Positions 8,126 to 15,907 of a stretch of 64,000 nt of DNA are shown here, in pieces. The DNA comes from Prochlorococcus marinus XMU1406. GTDB taxonomy: Bacteria > Cyanobacteriota > Cyanobacteriia > PCC-6307 > Cyanobiaceae. Numbering within the stretch: the first letter of the stretch is position 1; each line of letters opens with the position of its first letter. The stretch lies in the NCBI RefSeq assembly GCF_017696055.1, contig NZ_JAAORG010000001.1:930001-994000 (forward strand), written 5' to 3'. The notes beneath the pieces are model-generated. The model did no database searches. It was not told where the DNA came from and saw nothing but the letters and a program-made list of their open reading frames with translations. The translations under genes and the position numbers were made by a program.

Positions 8126-8983
8126 ATGAGAATTAAATACATTCACAAACTTGAATATAAATATGAAGACCCTGTTCAATTAGGCGAGCATAGATTATGT
8201 ATAAAGCCAAGGTCAAATGGATTCCAAAAGCTAAAGAATTTTGAATTAAAAATAACCCCAGAACCAGAAATTATTTATCCATTACTTGCTGCCAGCGGAG
8301 AAGAAATAAATAGAATCAGATTCAATGGATTAACAGATAATTTAATTATTGAATCAATTAGCGAAGTTGAAACTATTAAACATCCAAACATTATTGATGG
8401 AGTTAAAAATAGAGATTTAACATTACCTTTTTGTAAAAGCATTATTAACAGAGATTTACAGGGAGCATTAGAGGGATGGATGCCTAATGGACAACACGAT
8501 CCCTCTGCCGTAGAACTTGCCCATGAAGCCTTAGCAGGAAGCATTAATAACGCATTATCATTTACCTACCAGCTAATAGAGATTATTCAAGATCGGGTTA
8601 AATATACCAAAAGACATACAGGTCCAGCATGGCCGGCTAGCAGAACTCTTAGAGAACGTATAGGTTCATGCAGAGATTTAGCAATGCTGATGGTTGAAGC
8701 TTGCAGGTCTATAGGTATCCCAAGTAGGTTTGTAAGTGGTTATCATTTTGAAGATCCGTTACCCTCTGAGTTGGATTTACACGCTTGGGCTGAATTATAT
8801 ATTCCAGGTGCTGGTTGGAGAGGTTTTGATCCCAGCGGGAAAGGATTAATAGATGATAGATATTTAACATTGGTATCCTCTTCAAAATCTAATTTAACCT
8901 CTGTAATTACAGGAAACTTTATAGGAAAAAATAATTTAGAAAATACTTTATCCTGGGAAATCAAACCCCTTGAAATTAAATAA
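8126..8983 (+). CDS. Transglutaminase-like cysteine peptidase (COG1305)
   Basis: A 285-residue protein with the N-terminal beta domain (DUF-type, 'KYIHKLEYKYEDPVQLGEHRL') and a transglutaminase/protease core. The catalytic triad is intact: C182 in RIGSCRDLAML, H219 in LHAWAELY and D235 in RGFDPSGKG. In related operons these enzymes are predicted to cleave or transfer the amide bonds made by the ATP-grasp partner. There is no signal peptide, so it should act in the cytoplasm beside that enzyme. It is the last gene of the triad; the next gene starts 126 bases later after an AT-rich spacer. Confidence 0.88.
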   Translation: MRIKYIHKLEYKYEDPVQLGEHRLCIKPRSNGFQKLKNFELKITPEPEIIYPLLAASGEEINRIRFNGLTDNLIIESISEVETIKHPNIIDGVKNRDLTLPFCKSIINRDLQGALEGWMPNGQHDPSAVELAHEALAGSINNALSFTYQLIEIIQDRVKYTKRHTGPAWPASRTLRERIGSCRDLAMLMVEACRSIGIPSRFVSGYHFEDPLPSELDLHAWAELYIPGAGWRGFDPSGKGLIDDRYLTLVSSSKSNLTSVITGNFIGKNNLENTLSWEIKPLEIK

Positions 8984-9109
8984 ACACACTATTTTTAATC
9001 TTTTAAAATAATGTAAAAAAATAAATAATAATATGTTTCTTTTTTAGTGTTAATTGATACGTTCTTAGATATATATATCTGTTTTCATTTGTTTAATATT
9101 TAAAGAAAA

Positions 9110-9631
9110 TTGAACTCAAGTTTAGCAATTCCAGTTATCAAATCAAATAAATCAAAAATGTTTGAATTGATAAGTTATGAAAAATTTCGCGATACAAAAG
9201 ATGTCAGATTTTTTGATATTAGTGTTAATGAATCAAACTATAGAGATCTAGTTATTCACAGTGGTCCTGCGATTAGTCCTCCAAATGATGAAGATTTTAA
9301 TAATTGGCAATTTTACATACATCACAATCAAGAAGATAATCTATTAGCTATCTCTGGAGGTAGAACATTTTTCCTTGTCAATTTTGGTTGGGATTATCCT
9401 TTTTATAAAGTTAGATTAGAATCTTGCGGATATATTTTAAGGATACCTAGAGGAACTTTTCATAGATCCATATCTGACGAAAACGGTTCCATAGTTTTAA
9501 ATCAAGCCATTAGAGATGAAGACGGTACAGTTGAATCTGAATTCAAGGTAACGAATAGCAAAGATAACAAAAAACTTCTAGATTGTATAACTAATTTAGA
9601 GCCAAGATTTAAAATTTATAGTGTTAAATAA
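9110..9631 (+). CDS. Cupin-like protein of unknown function
   Basis: A 173-residue protein with both cupin motifs visible: motif 1 around FYIHHNQEDNLLAISGG and motif 2 as G-x5-P-x-G-x2-H in GYILRIPRGTFHRS. The histidines and the acidic residue would form a metal site, so a small metal-dependent enzyme or binding protein is likely. The listed start is a TTG at 9110; an internal ATG 16 codons later (MFELISYEKF, 9158) is a reasonable alternative, and the cupin core is unaffected. It sits on the same strand 126 bases after the transglutaminase-like gene, probably with its own promoter. Function is not recognised. Confidence 0.7.
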   Translation: MNSSLAIPVIKSNKSKMFELISYEKFRDTKDVRFFDISVNESNYRDLVIHSGPAISPPNDEDFNNWQFYIHHNQEDNLLAISGGRTFFLVNFGWDYPFYKVRLESCGYILRIPRGTFHRSISDENGSIVLNQAIRDEDGTVESEFKVTNSKDNKKLLDCITNLEPRFKIYSVK

Positions 9632-9714
9632 TTTTAAAAAGGAGTTCCAAATTTATACATCAATTTTAAAAATTATCTAATTGTTATAAAATAGAATCAC
9701 TCAAATCTTTTAAT

Positions 9715-10233
9715 ATGAAATTTTTTAGGTTTTTAAAATATCTTTTATCCATAACTTTTTCTTTATTAGTTTTATCCTCTCCAGTTTTTGCTGGGGCAAA
9801 TGTAGCTGTTAAGGGCGAGGGAGATGAAGTTCCAAGTTATGTAAGATCTAATATTACAGGATTTGATTTCCATGGAGAGGATCTTCATTTGTCATCTATA
9901 GCTGGAGCAGTTGCGAGAGACGCAGATTTTAGTGACGTTGATTTACATGGGACAACCTTAACCCTATCTGATTTAAAAGGTTCTAATTTAAATGGAATCG
10001 ACCTGACCGATACTCTTTCTGATCGAGTTAATTTCCAAAAAACAGATCTAAGAAATGCTGTTTTAATAAATATGATCGCATCAGGTAGCAGTTTTGCAGG
10101 AGCTCAAATAGAAGGAGCAGATTTTTCTTACGCTATTCTTGACAGTGAAGATCAAAGAAATCTTTGTGAAATTGCTGATGGGATCAATCCAACAACTGGC
10201 GTTTCAACAAGAGAAAGTCTTGAGTGTAGTTAG
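9715..10233 (+). CDS. Secreted or lumenal pentapeptide-repeat protein
   Basis: A 172-residue protein with a clear signal peptide (LLSITFSLLVLSSPVFAGA, cut near residue 26). Pentapeptide repeats A(D/N)LxX follow from about 50 to 143: DADFSDVDLHG, SDLKGSNLNGIDLTD, VNFQKTDLRNAVL, SSFAGAQIEGADFSYAIL. These make a right-handed square helix. The C-terminus (EDQRNLCEIADG..TRESLECS) has two cysteines that could form a disulfide. Such proteins are common in the thylakoid lumen of cyanobacteria and mostly have no known role. It converges with the small gene at 10243. Confidence 0.85.
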   Translation: MKFFRFLKYLLSITFSLLVLSSPVFAGANVAVKGEGDEVPSYVRSNITGFDFHGEDLHLSSIAGAVARDADFSDVDLHGTTLTLSDLKGSNLNGIDLTDTLSDRVNFQKTDLRNAVLINMIASGSSFAGAQIEGADFSYAILDSEDQRNLCEIADGINPTTGVSTRESLECS

Positions 10234-10242
10234 AACAAAAAT

Positions 10243-10596
10243 TTATAAGTAAACTTTTTTACCATTATTAATTTTATAAATCCTTTGTTCCTCATCTTGA
10301 AATATCATTTCACCATTTAATTTGGATTTTTTAAATTTTGAAAGCCTTGCTCTGTGAATATTAGATTTTCTATTGATATTATCTTCGTTATCATAACTCC
10401 CAATATAGATATTTATATTAGGGTTTGAAAAGGTTTTTTCTTCCTCTCTTAAAAAAATTCTTTCAATATTTGTTTGCGTGCTCTGATGTTTATTTTTAAA
10501 TTTGTCTAATTTTAAGTTCTTTGGTTTTATAGATTTAATTTTTTTGTAGACCAAAAAAATAACTCCTAAAATTAGAAAACCTAAAAATATATTCAT
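10243..10596 (-). CDS. Membrane-anchored basic hypothetical protein
   Basis: A 117-residue protein with one N-terminal membrane segment (about 2-18, IFLGFLILGVIFLVYKK) followed by a lysine-rich, polar tail. The C-terminal piece GEMIFQDEEQRIYKINNGKKVYL looks ordered. It starts 3 bases after the stop of the 63-aa gene, so the two are probably in one transcript with the sugar kinase at 10808. No family is recognised. The size, operon-like spacing and composition favour a real gene. Confidence 0.6.
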   Translation of the reverse strand: MNIFLGFLILGVIFLVYKKIKSIKPKNLKLDKFKNKHQSTQTNIERIFLREEEKTFSNPNINIYIGSYDNEDNINRKSNIHRARLSKFKKSKLNGEMIFQDEEQRIYKINNGKKVYL

Positions 10597-10599
10597 TAC

Positions 10600-10791
10600 C
10601 TATTTAATTTTTATTTTAATATCTACGCCTAAGTTACTTTTAGTAGTTAATATTTCTTTTTTTAAGATTCCATAAGTAAAAATTCTAGATAAAGTTTTCA
10701 AAGATTTAAAAACTAAAAAAACAGTAAATAAAAAGAAAACAACGAGGTTTTCTACAAGAATATTTTTATTTTTATTATCTAAGTTGCTCAT
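10600..10791 (-). CDS. Small membrane protein (hypothetical)
   Basis: A 63-residue protein with one hydrophobic segment (about 14-30, VENLVVFFLFTVFLVFKS) and a basic C-terminus. It is read 16 bases after the sugar-kinase stop and 3 bases before the next small gene, which suggests an operon. The composition is biased and no motif is visible, so the call rests on spacing and size. Confidence 0.5.
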   Translation of the reverse strand: MSNLDNKNKNILVENLVVFFLFTVFLVFKSLKTLSRIFTYGILKKEILTTKSNLGVDIKIKIK

Positions 10792-10807
10792 GTAAGTGTT
10801 AATTCAA

Positions 10808-11677
10808 TTATTTTTCATCATTATTTGCATATGGGCCGAAAAATTCACTAGCGTCTCTTCCCATTACTTTAGCAAGATTTAAACTTTTATCTATATCCCA
10901 TTTAGATGCCATTCCATAAAGAATACCAGCAGCAAAAGAATCGCCACATCCATAAGAATCAACCTTTAATTTTTTGTTTTTAAGAGCCTTATATCTTCCT
11001 CCTGGAAATATTATGCCTCCCTTCTCTCCCTCGGTTTTAAAAGTATATTTGGGTTTTAACGATAAATCAGAAAAAGTAAAAATTTCCCCTGGATCAAGAT
11101 TACTACCTATTAATCCATCTAAAAGGACATTTGATTTATTAATTATATTTAATCCCACCCTTGGTGTTGTACACAGTATTGAAGCTGATCTAGCCATTTT
11201 AAAAATCTCTGAATCAGATGCAGTAATAAAAATTCCGTCCATTTTTTTTAAAATGTTCCATTCCAACTTGTCTTTATGAGTTGGAGATAACCTTTCTCCA
11301 ATAACTGTTATTGCTCTTTCACCTTGAGAATCAATTAAACTAAACCCTCTTCTAGTTGGTTTATCACGCCAAGCAACATGCAACTTAATTCCCATATTTG
11401 AGAGAATCTTGAAACATTTATCTCCATAATCATCATTACCTAATGAAGTAAAAAAATGAATTTGGTTTAAAGTTAAATCAGAAAGTATTTTCGCGATAAT
11501 AGAGCCTCCACCAGCTGGATATTCAATGGACTTTTTAGAATGAGAGATGATTCCTGGCTTCGGCAATTTATCGACTCTTAAGAAATTTATCCACTCAATA
11601 TGGCCAACTACAGCAAAATTTAAATTCCCTTTTTTTAATTTATATTCTTCAATTTTATTATTCTTTTCAACAGCCAT
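10808..11677 (-). CDS. PfkB-family carbohydrate kinase (ribokinase-like)
   Basis: A 289-residue kinase of the ribokinase/PfkB fold. The PfkB C-terminal signature is intact: D240-SYGCGDSFAAG (243-251) with D246 as the catalytic base. The sugar-binding Gly-rich PAGGGSIIA (55-62) is in the right place near the N-terminus. The N-terminal FAVVGHIEWINFLRVDKLP replaces the more usual GxxxxD start. Substrate cannot be read from sequence; cyanobacterial relatives are annotated broadly as sugar or nucleoside kinases. It is divergent from the DUF2834 gene with about 41 bases between the starts. Confidence 0.85.
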   Translation of the reverse strand: MAVEKNNKIEEYKLKKGNLNFAVVGHIEWINFLRVDKLPKPGIISHSKKSIEYPAGGGSIIAKILSDLTLNQIHFFTSLGNDDYGDKCFKILSNMGIKLHVAWRDKPTRRGFSLIDSQGERAITVIGERLSPTHKDKLEWNILKKMDGIFITASDSEIFKMARSASILCTTPRVGLNIINKSNVLLDGLIGSNLDPGEIFTFSDLSLKPKYTFKTEGEKGGIIFPGGRYKALKNKKLKVDSYGCGDSFAAGILYGMASKWDIDKSLNLAKVMGRDASEFFGPYANNDEK

Positions 11678-11718
11678 AAGCCTTTAAATACTATTATTAA
11701 AAGAAATATTTTTAACAA

Positions 11719-12087
11719 GTGAATTCATTTTACATTTTAAAAGATAATAAACAGATACTATCTTATCTTTACCTTTTTCTATCAATTTTAGGTGCCGTCC
11801 TTCCAATGTTGGCAAATTTAGAATTTGCTAGGGAATATGGAAATAGTTTTGATATCAATAACTTCATTTCTTTAGCGAATGCAAACCCTGCAGCTCAGTC
11901 AATTTCTAGAGACTTATTAGTAGGTGCAAGTGCAATTTTTATATGGATAGTAAATGAATCAAAAAAATTGAATATGAAGAATATGTGGGTTGTTTACATT
12001 GGAACTTTTCTTATTGCATTTGCATTCTCAGCACCTTTTTTCTTGTTTCTAAGAGAGAGAAGAATTATTGAATTAGAAAAAATTTAA
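11719..12087 (+). CDS. DUF2834-type membrane protein
   Basis: A 122-residue protein matching the DUF2834 pattern: first membrane segment LYLFLSILGAVLPMLANLEFA, then a loop FISLANANPAAQSISRDLLVGA, a second span ending IWIVNESKKLNMKNMW, and a third span ending FSAPFFLFLRERR. Three membrane segments are likely (about 14-33, 66-79, 90-110). The start is a GTG at 11719. The role of this family is unknown. The gene converges with the MFS transporter gene, 15 bases apart. Confidence 0.8.
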   Translation: MNSFYILKDNKQILSYLYLFLSILGAVLPMLANLEFAREYGNSFDINNFISLANANPAAQSISRDLLVGASAIFIWIVNESKKLNMKNMWVVYIGTFLIAFAFSAPFFLFLRERRIIELEKI

Positions 12088-12102
12088 ATTTTAAAAGATT
12101 AA

Positions 12103-13332
12103 TTAAAATAATCTCTTAAATAAGATAGAAAAAATTATAAAGCAAGCAAATGAAATAGATAGCCAAATTACTGAAGCATAACCAAATAGATCTAATATGC
12201 GTCCTGAAATAAATGGTCCAAAAAAATAACCCATAGCGAAACATTGTGATAATAGAGCAATTGCAAAACCTTTTTTGTTTGAAGGAGCTATTCTGAAAAC
12301 GATATCTGTTGATGTTGGAAGAAATGAAGCAGTCCCTAAACTTACTAATATTAATGAAAAAGAAATTAAATAAAAAGCTGGGATATTTAAATAACTAGAA
12401 ATAAATAATAAAAATGAAGCGAAAGAGAAATTTATCAAACTAAATTTCAACCCAAATAATCTACCTTTTTTTGATATCCAAGACCCAACAGGCCATTGTA
12501 AAAACAACAATAAAATTAACTGAATAGAAATTATAAGACTAATAATTTCTTTGCTTAATGCATTGCGATATACTCCACCTTTAACAAGATCCAGAGGCAA
12601 AGTTACTTGAATCAAAGCTAAAGAGGTAGTTATCAATAAAATAGATAAAATTATTATTGTTGAATTTTTATTCCATTTCAATTGTCCCTGATTTATTTGA
12701 CCTACAAATTTTTTATGGAAATCTTCTAAGTTTCTTTTAATAGAAGAACTATTTCTAGATATTAAATATAAGATAAATAACATGCATAAAATATCATTAA
12801 TAAAAATTGATTTAGAATAAAAAAAATTTGTCATAACCCCTCCTAAGAATACCCCTAAGAATATTCCTACAGCTTCCGAACTTCTAACAAGAGAATATGC
12901 CTTGCGAGTTTCGATAGGATGGCAAAAATAAGGTACCCCAAACTCGGCAGCAGGCCAATATATTCCTGCAGCAGCACCAACAAATGATTGCCCAATTATG
13001 TACAAAAAAGTATCTCTTGAAAAAATTAGGCATAAGCTAGCGGCAATACTTAGTATTGAAGAAGTAATTATTGGAAATTGTATTTCCCCTGTTTTATTAA
13101 GATAATTACCAGTAAAGAGTCTTGTTACTGTTCCAATTATTGCTGAAATGGTAAACCCCAAGCCAATATCTGTTGCCGATAATCCTAGGTTATTAAAAAT
13201 AAGTGATGTTAAATAAATTACACCTCCTGCTCCAAATGCAGCGTAAAATCTTATCTTGGTTATTAACCTCAAATGGTATGGAAATTGAATCCACCAATTT
13301 TTGCTAATTTGTAAACTATTTGGACTAATCAC
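12103..13332 (-). CDS. Major facilitator superfamily transporter
   Basis: A 409-residue protein with about twelve hydrophobic segments spread evenly, typical of MFS carriers. The motif-A region is GFTISAIIGTVTRLFTGNYLNKTGEI after the second span, with a related copy VGSWISKKGRLFGLKFS in the second half. No ligand is predictable; members of this type are often annotated as multidrug or sugar exporters. The start is a GTG at 13332, only 2 bases from the start of the divergent hydrolase gene, so each promoter must lie inside the other's coding sequence or the true start is elsewhere. Confidence 0.85.
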   Translation of the reverse strand: MISPNSLQISKNWWIQFPYHLRLITKIRFYAAFGAGGVIYLTSLIFNNLGLSATDIGLGFTISAIIGTVTRLFTGNYLNKTGEIQFPIITSSILSIAASLCLIFSRDTFLYIIGQSFVGAAAGIYWPAAEFGVPYFCHPIETRKAYSLVRSSEAVGIFLGVFLGGVMTNFFYSKSIFINDILCMLFILYLISRNSSSIKRNLEDFHKKFVGQINQGQLKWNKNSTIIILSILLITTSLALIQVTLPLDLVKGGVYRNALSKEIISLIISIQLILLLFLQWPVGSWISKKGRLFGLKFSLINFSFASFLLFISSYLNIPAFYLISFSLILVSLGTASFLPTSTDIVFRIAPSNKKGFAIALLSQCFAMGYFFGPFISGRILDLFGYASVIWLSISFACFIIFSILFKRLF

Positions 13333-13334
13333 TA

Positions 13335-14885
13335 GTGAAATACATTTTTATAATTTTTTTTAGTTTTTGTGGTTTATTTTTTAATAATGGGTTAAAGGCT
13401 GCTGAAAAGATAAATATTAAGTTTGAAGAGATGGAAATCCCTCTTACTATAGAACAATTATCAAAATTAGAAAAATACAAAGCTGATTCAACAGAATTAA
13501 TAGATTGGTTAAAAAAAATTGGAATTATTAGAGTTTTTGAATTATCAAAATTTTTAGAATTTCCAGTTTTCAAAGAAGAGGGATTAAATAGAGAAATATT
13601 AAGAAGTTGGATAGGGCGTAAAGTTCTTACAGAATTAAGCAAAAGCATTACAGTTCCGAATGACAATAATGGAACAGAAATATATAACACTATAGAAAAT
13701 TTATTAGATCAAAAAAAAGAAGTTTCATCTTTAGACATCATAAAGGCATTACCATCAGAAGAAATTTTACTAGATATTGATAATTTAATTTTAATAATTT
13801 CATCTTGGAAAAATGAATTATCAATCCAACAAGAACTTTTATCCAAATTAAATAAACTTGAAAGAACGAACCAAAATTTCTTTAAAAATACTGAACAAAA
13901 ATCAACTCAAGATCTAATAAAATATGTTAAAAAAATTTATGCTCCTCACCGAGTGAAACCTTTTGAAATTGAAATATGGAAAAGCAATAAAACAAATAAT
14001 GAGAAAGAATTAATAATTTTTATGCCAGGACTTGGAGGCGAAATTAATAATTTCAAATGGATAGGCAACGAATTGGCTAGAAGAGGTTGGCCAATATTAT
14101 TCATAGATCATAGAGGGAGTAATTTAGAATCATTCATAGAAGTACTCGAAGGTAAGGAAGCAATCCCAGGAAGTGCAGACTTTTTCTTATATAGAATTAA
14201 AGATTTAGATGCTGTATTGAAAGCTCATGAAAATGGAGAATTTGGTTTACCTAATAATTCTTATATTTTAATGGGGCATTCACTTGGTGCTTTAATAGCA
14301 CTTTTATATGAAGGCAATAAACCTACTGATCAACTAGAGAAAAAATGTGATTCGGCATTAGAAGACTTTGCGTTAACAAATTTATCTAAATTACTTCAAT
14401 GTCAGTTGAGCGAAATACCATTCCCTATGAAAAATAGCACTAATAAGGCCAGTGCGATAATAGGTTTTAATTCATTTGGCAGTTTAGTATGGCCAAAAGA
14501 AAATAGTGCAGCCATTAAAACACCAACTCTTCTAATAGGAGGTACGTATGATCTTATTACCCCGTTAATCAATGAACAATTTAGAGTTTTTTCTGCTTTA
14601 AATAATCCATCAAATAGATTTCTAATTATTGAAGGAGCAAGTCATTTCTCTCCAATAAGAATTAATAAAAGCTATGAAGAAAATAATGACGTCTTCAAAA
14701 TAAGCAAATATTTTATTGGTTCAGAGCCAATATTAGTACAAGATTTATCTACGAAATTTATTGTTGAATTTTTAAAAAATATTAAAGACCAAAAGATCCC
14801 TACTATAGTTAAAAACCAAAGAGATTTGGGACTTGATTTCCATCTATTAGATCTTGAAACAATAAAAGAAATTTCCGAAAATTAA
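13335..14885 (+). CDS. Exported alpha/beta hydrolase with DUF1400-like N-terminus
   Basis: A 516-residue protein with a signal peptide (YIFIIFFSFCGLFFNNGLKAA, 3-23). Residues about 24-100 resemble the DUF1400 helical region found before cyanobacterial exported lipase-like hydrolases (KINIKFEEMEIPLTIEQL). The hydrolase core follows: oxyanion region FMPGLGGEINNF (229-240), nucleophile S316 in MGHSLGAL, an Asp in GGTYDLITP and the final His in GASHFSP. A periplasmic or thylakoid-lumen esterase or lipase is likely. The start is a GTG; no later Met would keep the signal peptide. Its 3' end overlaps the convergent permease gene by 4 bases. Confidence 0.82.
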   Translation: MKYIFIIFFSFCGLFFNNGLKAAEKINIKFEEMEIPLTIEQLSKLEKYKADSTELIDWLKKIGIIRVFELSKFLEFPVFKEEGLNREILRSWIGRKVLTELSKSITVPNDNNGTEIYNTIENLLDQKKEVSSLDIIKALPSEEILLDIDNLILIISSWKNELSIQQELLSKLNKLERTNQNFFKNTEQKSTQDLIKYVKKIYAPHRVKPFEIEIWKSNKTNNEKELIIFMPGLGGEINNFKWIGNELARRGWPILFIDHRGSNLESFIEVLEGKEAIPGSADFFLYRIKDLDAVLKAHENGEFGLPNNSYILMGHSLGALIALLYEGNKPTDQLEKKCDSALEDFALTNLSKLLQCQLSEIPFPMKNSTNKASAIIGFNSFGSLVWPKENSAAIKTPTLLIGGTYDLITPLINEQFRVFSALNNPSNRFLIIEGASHFSPIRINKSYEENNDVFKISKYFIGSEPILVQDLSTKFIVEFLKNIKDQKIPTIVKNQRDLGLDFHLLDLETIKEISEN

Positions 14886-15907
14886 TACTCTATTCGTGGA
14901 TCTAAATATGCGATTAAAATATCCACAAAGAGATTTAAAGAGACTATAAGCATAGAGGTAAAAATTACAATCCCTTGAACCAAGGTATAGTCTCTTTGAG
15001 AAATAGCTTCATATAATCTTAAAGCTATACCTGGCCATGAAAAAGTTACCTCGAACAATAGAGCACCTCCGGCTAATGAGGCCATAGTCAAGCCAGAAAT
15101 AGTGACAATTGGCAATAGAGCATTAGGCAATGCATGGTTTAAAAATATTTTTTTCCTTGATAATCCTCTACATATAGCAGCATTAACATAATCACTTTTT
15201 AAGGTATTATCCAAATTTACTCTTAATGAGCGGCTGAATATACCACTTAATAAAAAGCCAAGGGTAATCGAAGGAAGTGCGAGATGATAAAGACTATCTT
15301 TAAAAGCAATAATATTATTTGAAAGAATACTATCTAAAACTAGAAATCCCGTAATTTGGGGTTGTTGCTGAAATATTGGAAATCTACCCCCAATTGGGAA
15401 AATATTAAAAAATACAGAAAACAATAATTGAGCTAACATTGCGCCCCAAAAAGGAGGTATAGCATATGTGGCAATTCCTAATATCCTCGCAATATAATCT
15501 GTCTTTTTACCTCTATTTATCAAGCCAATTAATCCCAATGGAAAGCCTATTAGTGTAGCACTTAATATTGAAAAGAATCCAAGCTCAAGACTTGCAGGCA
15601 ATGACCTAAGAATGATATTAAGAACTGGCTCTTGGGTACTAAGAGATTGGCCAAAATCTAAGTGCAATATATTTTTAATATATGAAAAATATTGACTTAT
15701 TAAAGGTTCATTTAGCCCCAATTTATTTCTTAGAAATTCCCTTGAAACCTCATCGGCACCAGATCCAAGTATGGCATCGACAGGATCGCCAGGAGCAACT
15801 CTTAATAAAATAAACACTAATGAAGAAATTATCCATAAAATTATTGGTATTAATGAAATTTTTAATAAGGAATAATTTAGTAGTTTATTTAAATTTCTAC
15901 TCATCAA
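14882..15907 (-). CDS. Peptide/nickel-type ABC transporter permease (DppB/OppB family)
   Basis: A 341-residue inner-membrane permease. It has the DppB N-terminal span and the signature RVAPGDPVDAILGSGADEVSREFLRNKLGLNEPL, and the EAA-like loop CRGLSRKKIFLNHALPNALLPIVTISG. About six spans are present. It overlaps the upstream binding-protein gene by 11 bases, so both are in one transcript. The partner permease (DppC) and ATPases (DppD/F) are not in the window. The function is likely uptake of small peptides or similar solutes. Confidence 0.9.
   Translation of the reverse strand: MMSRNLNKLLNYSLLKISLIPIILWIISSLVFILLRVAPGDPVDAILGSGADEVSREFLRNKLGLNEPLISQYFSYIKNILHLDFGQSLSTQEPVLNIILRSLPASLELGFFSILSATLIGFPLGLIGLINRGKKTDYIARILGIATYAIPPFWGAMLAQLLFSVFFNIFPIGGRFPIFQQQPQITGFLVLDSILSNNIIAFKDSLYHLALPSITLGFLLSGIFSRSLRVNLDNTLKSDYVNAAICRGLSRKKIFLNHALPNALLPIVTISGLTMASLAGGALLFEVTFSWPGIALRLYEAISQRDYTLVQGIVIFTSMLIVSLNLFVDILIAYLDPRIEY

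Noticed and set aside
9068-9085. AGATATATATATCT palindrome before the cupin-like gene
   Set aside because: A simple AT alternation that occurs by chance in this composition; no GC in the stem and no T run.
12088-12115. Terminator between DUF2834 and MFS genes
   Set aside because: A weak AT-only hairpin (AGATTA/TAATCT) that lies partly in the MFS gene; too weak to call.
13325-13690. 121-codon antisense frame opposite the start of the DUF1400-like hydrolase
   Set aside because: Overlaps the signal peptide and N-terminal domain of a well supported gene; hydrophobic stretches mirror the AT-rich coding strand.
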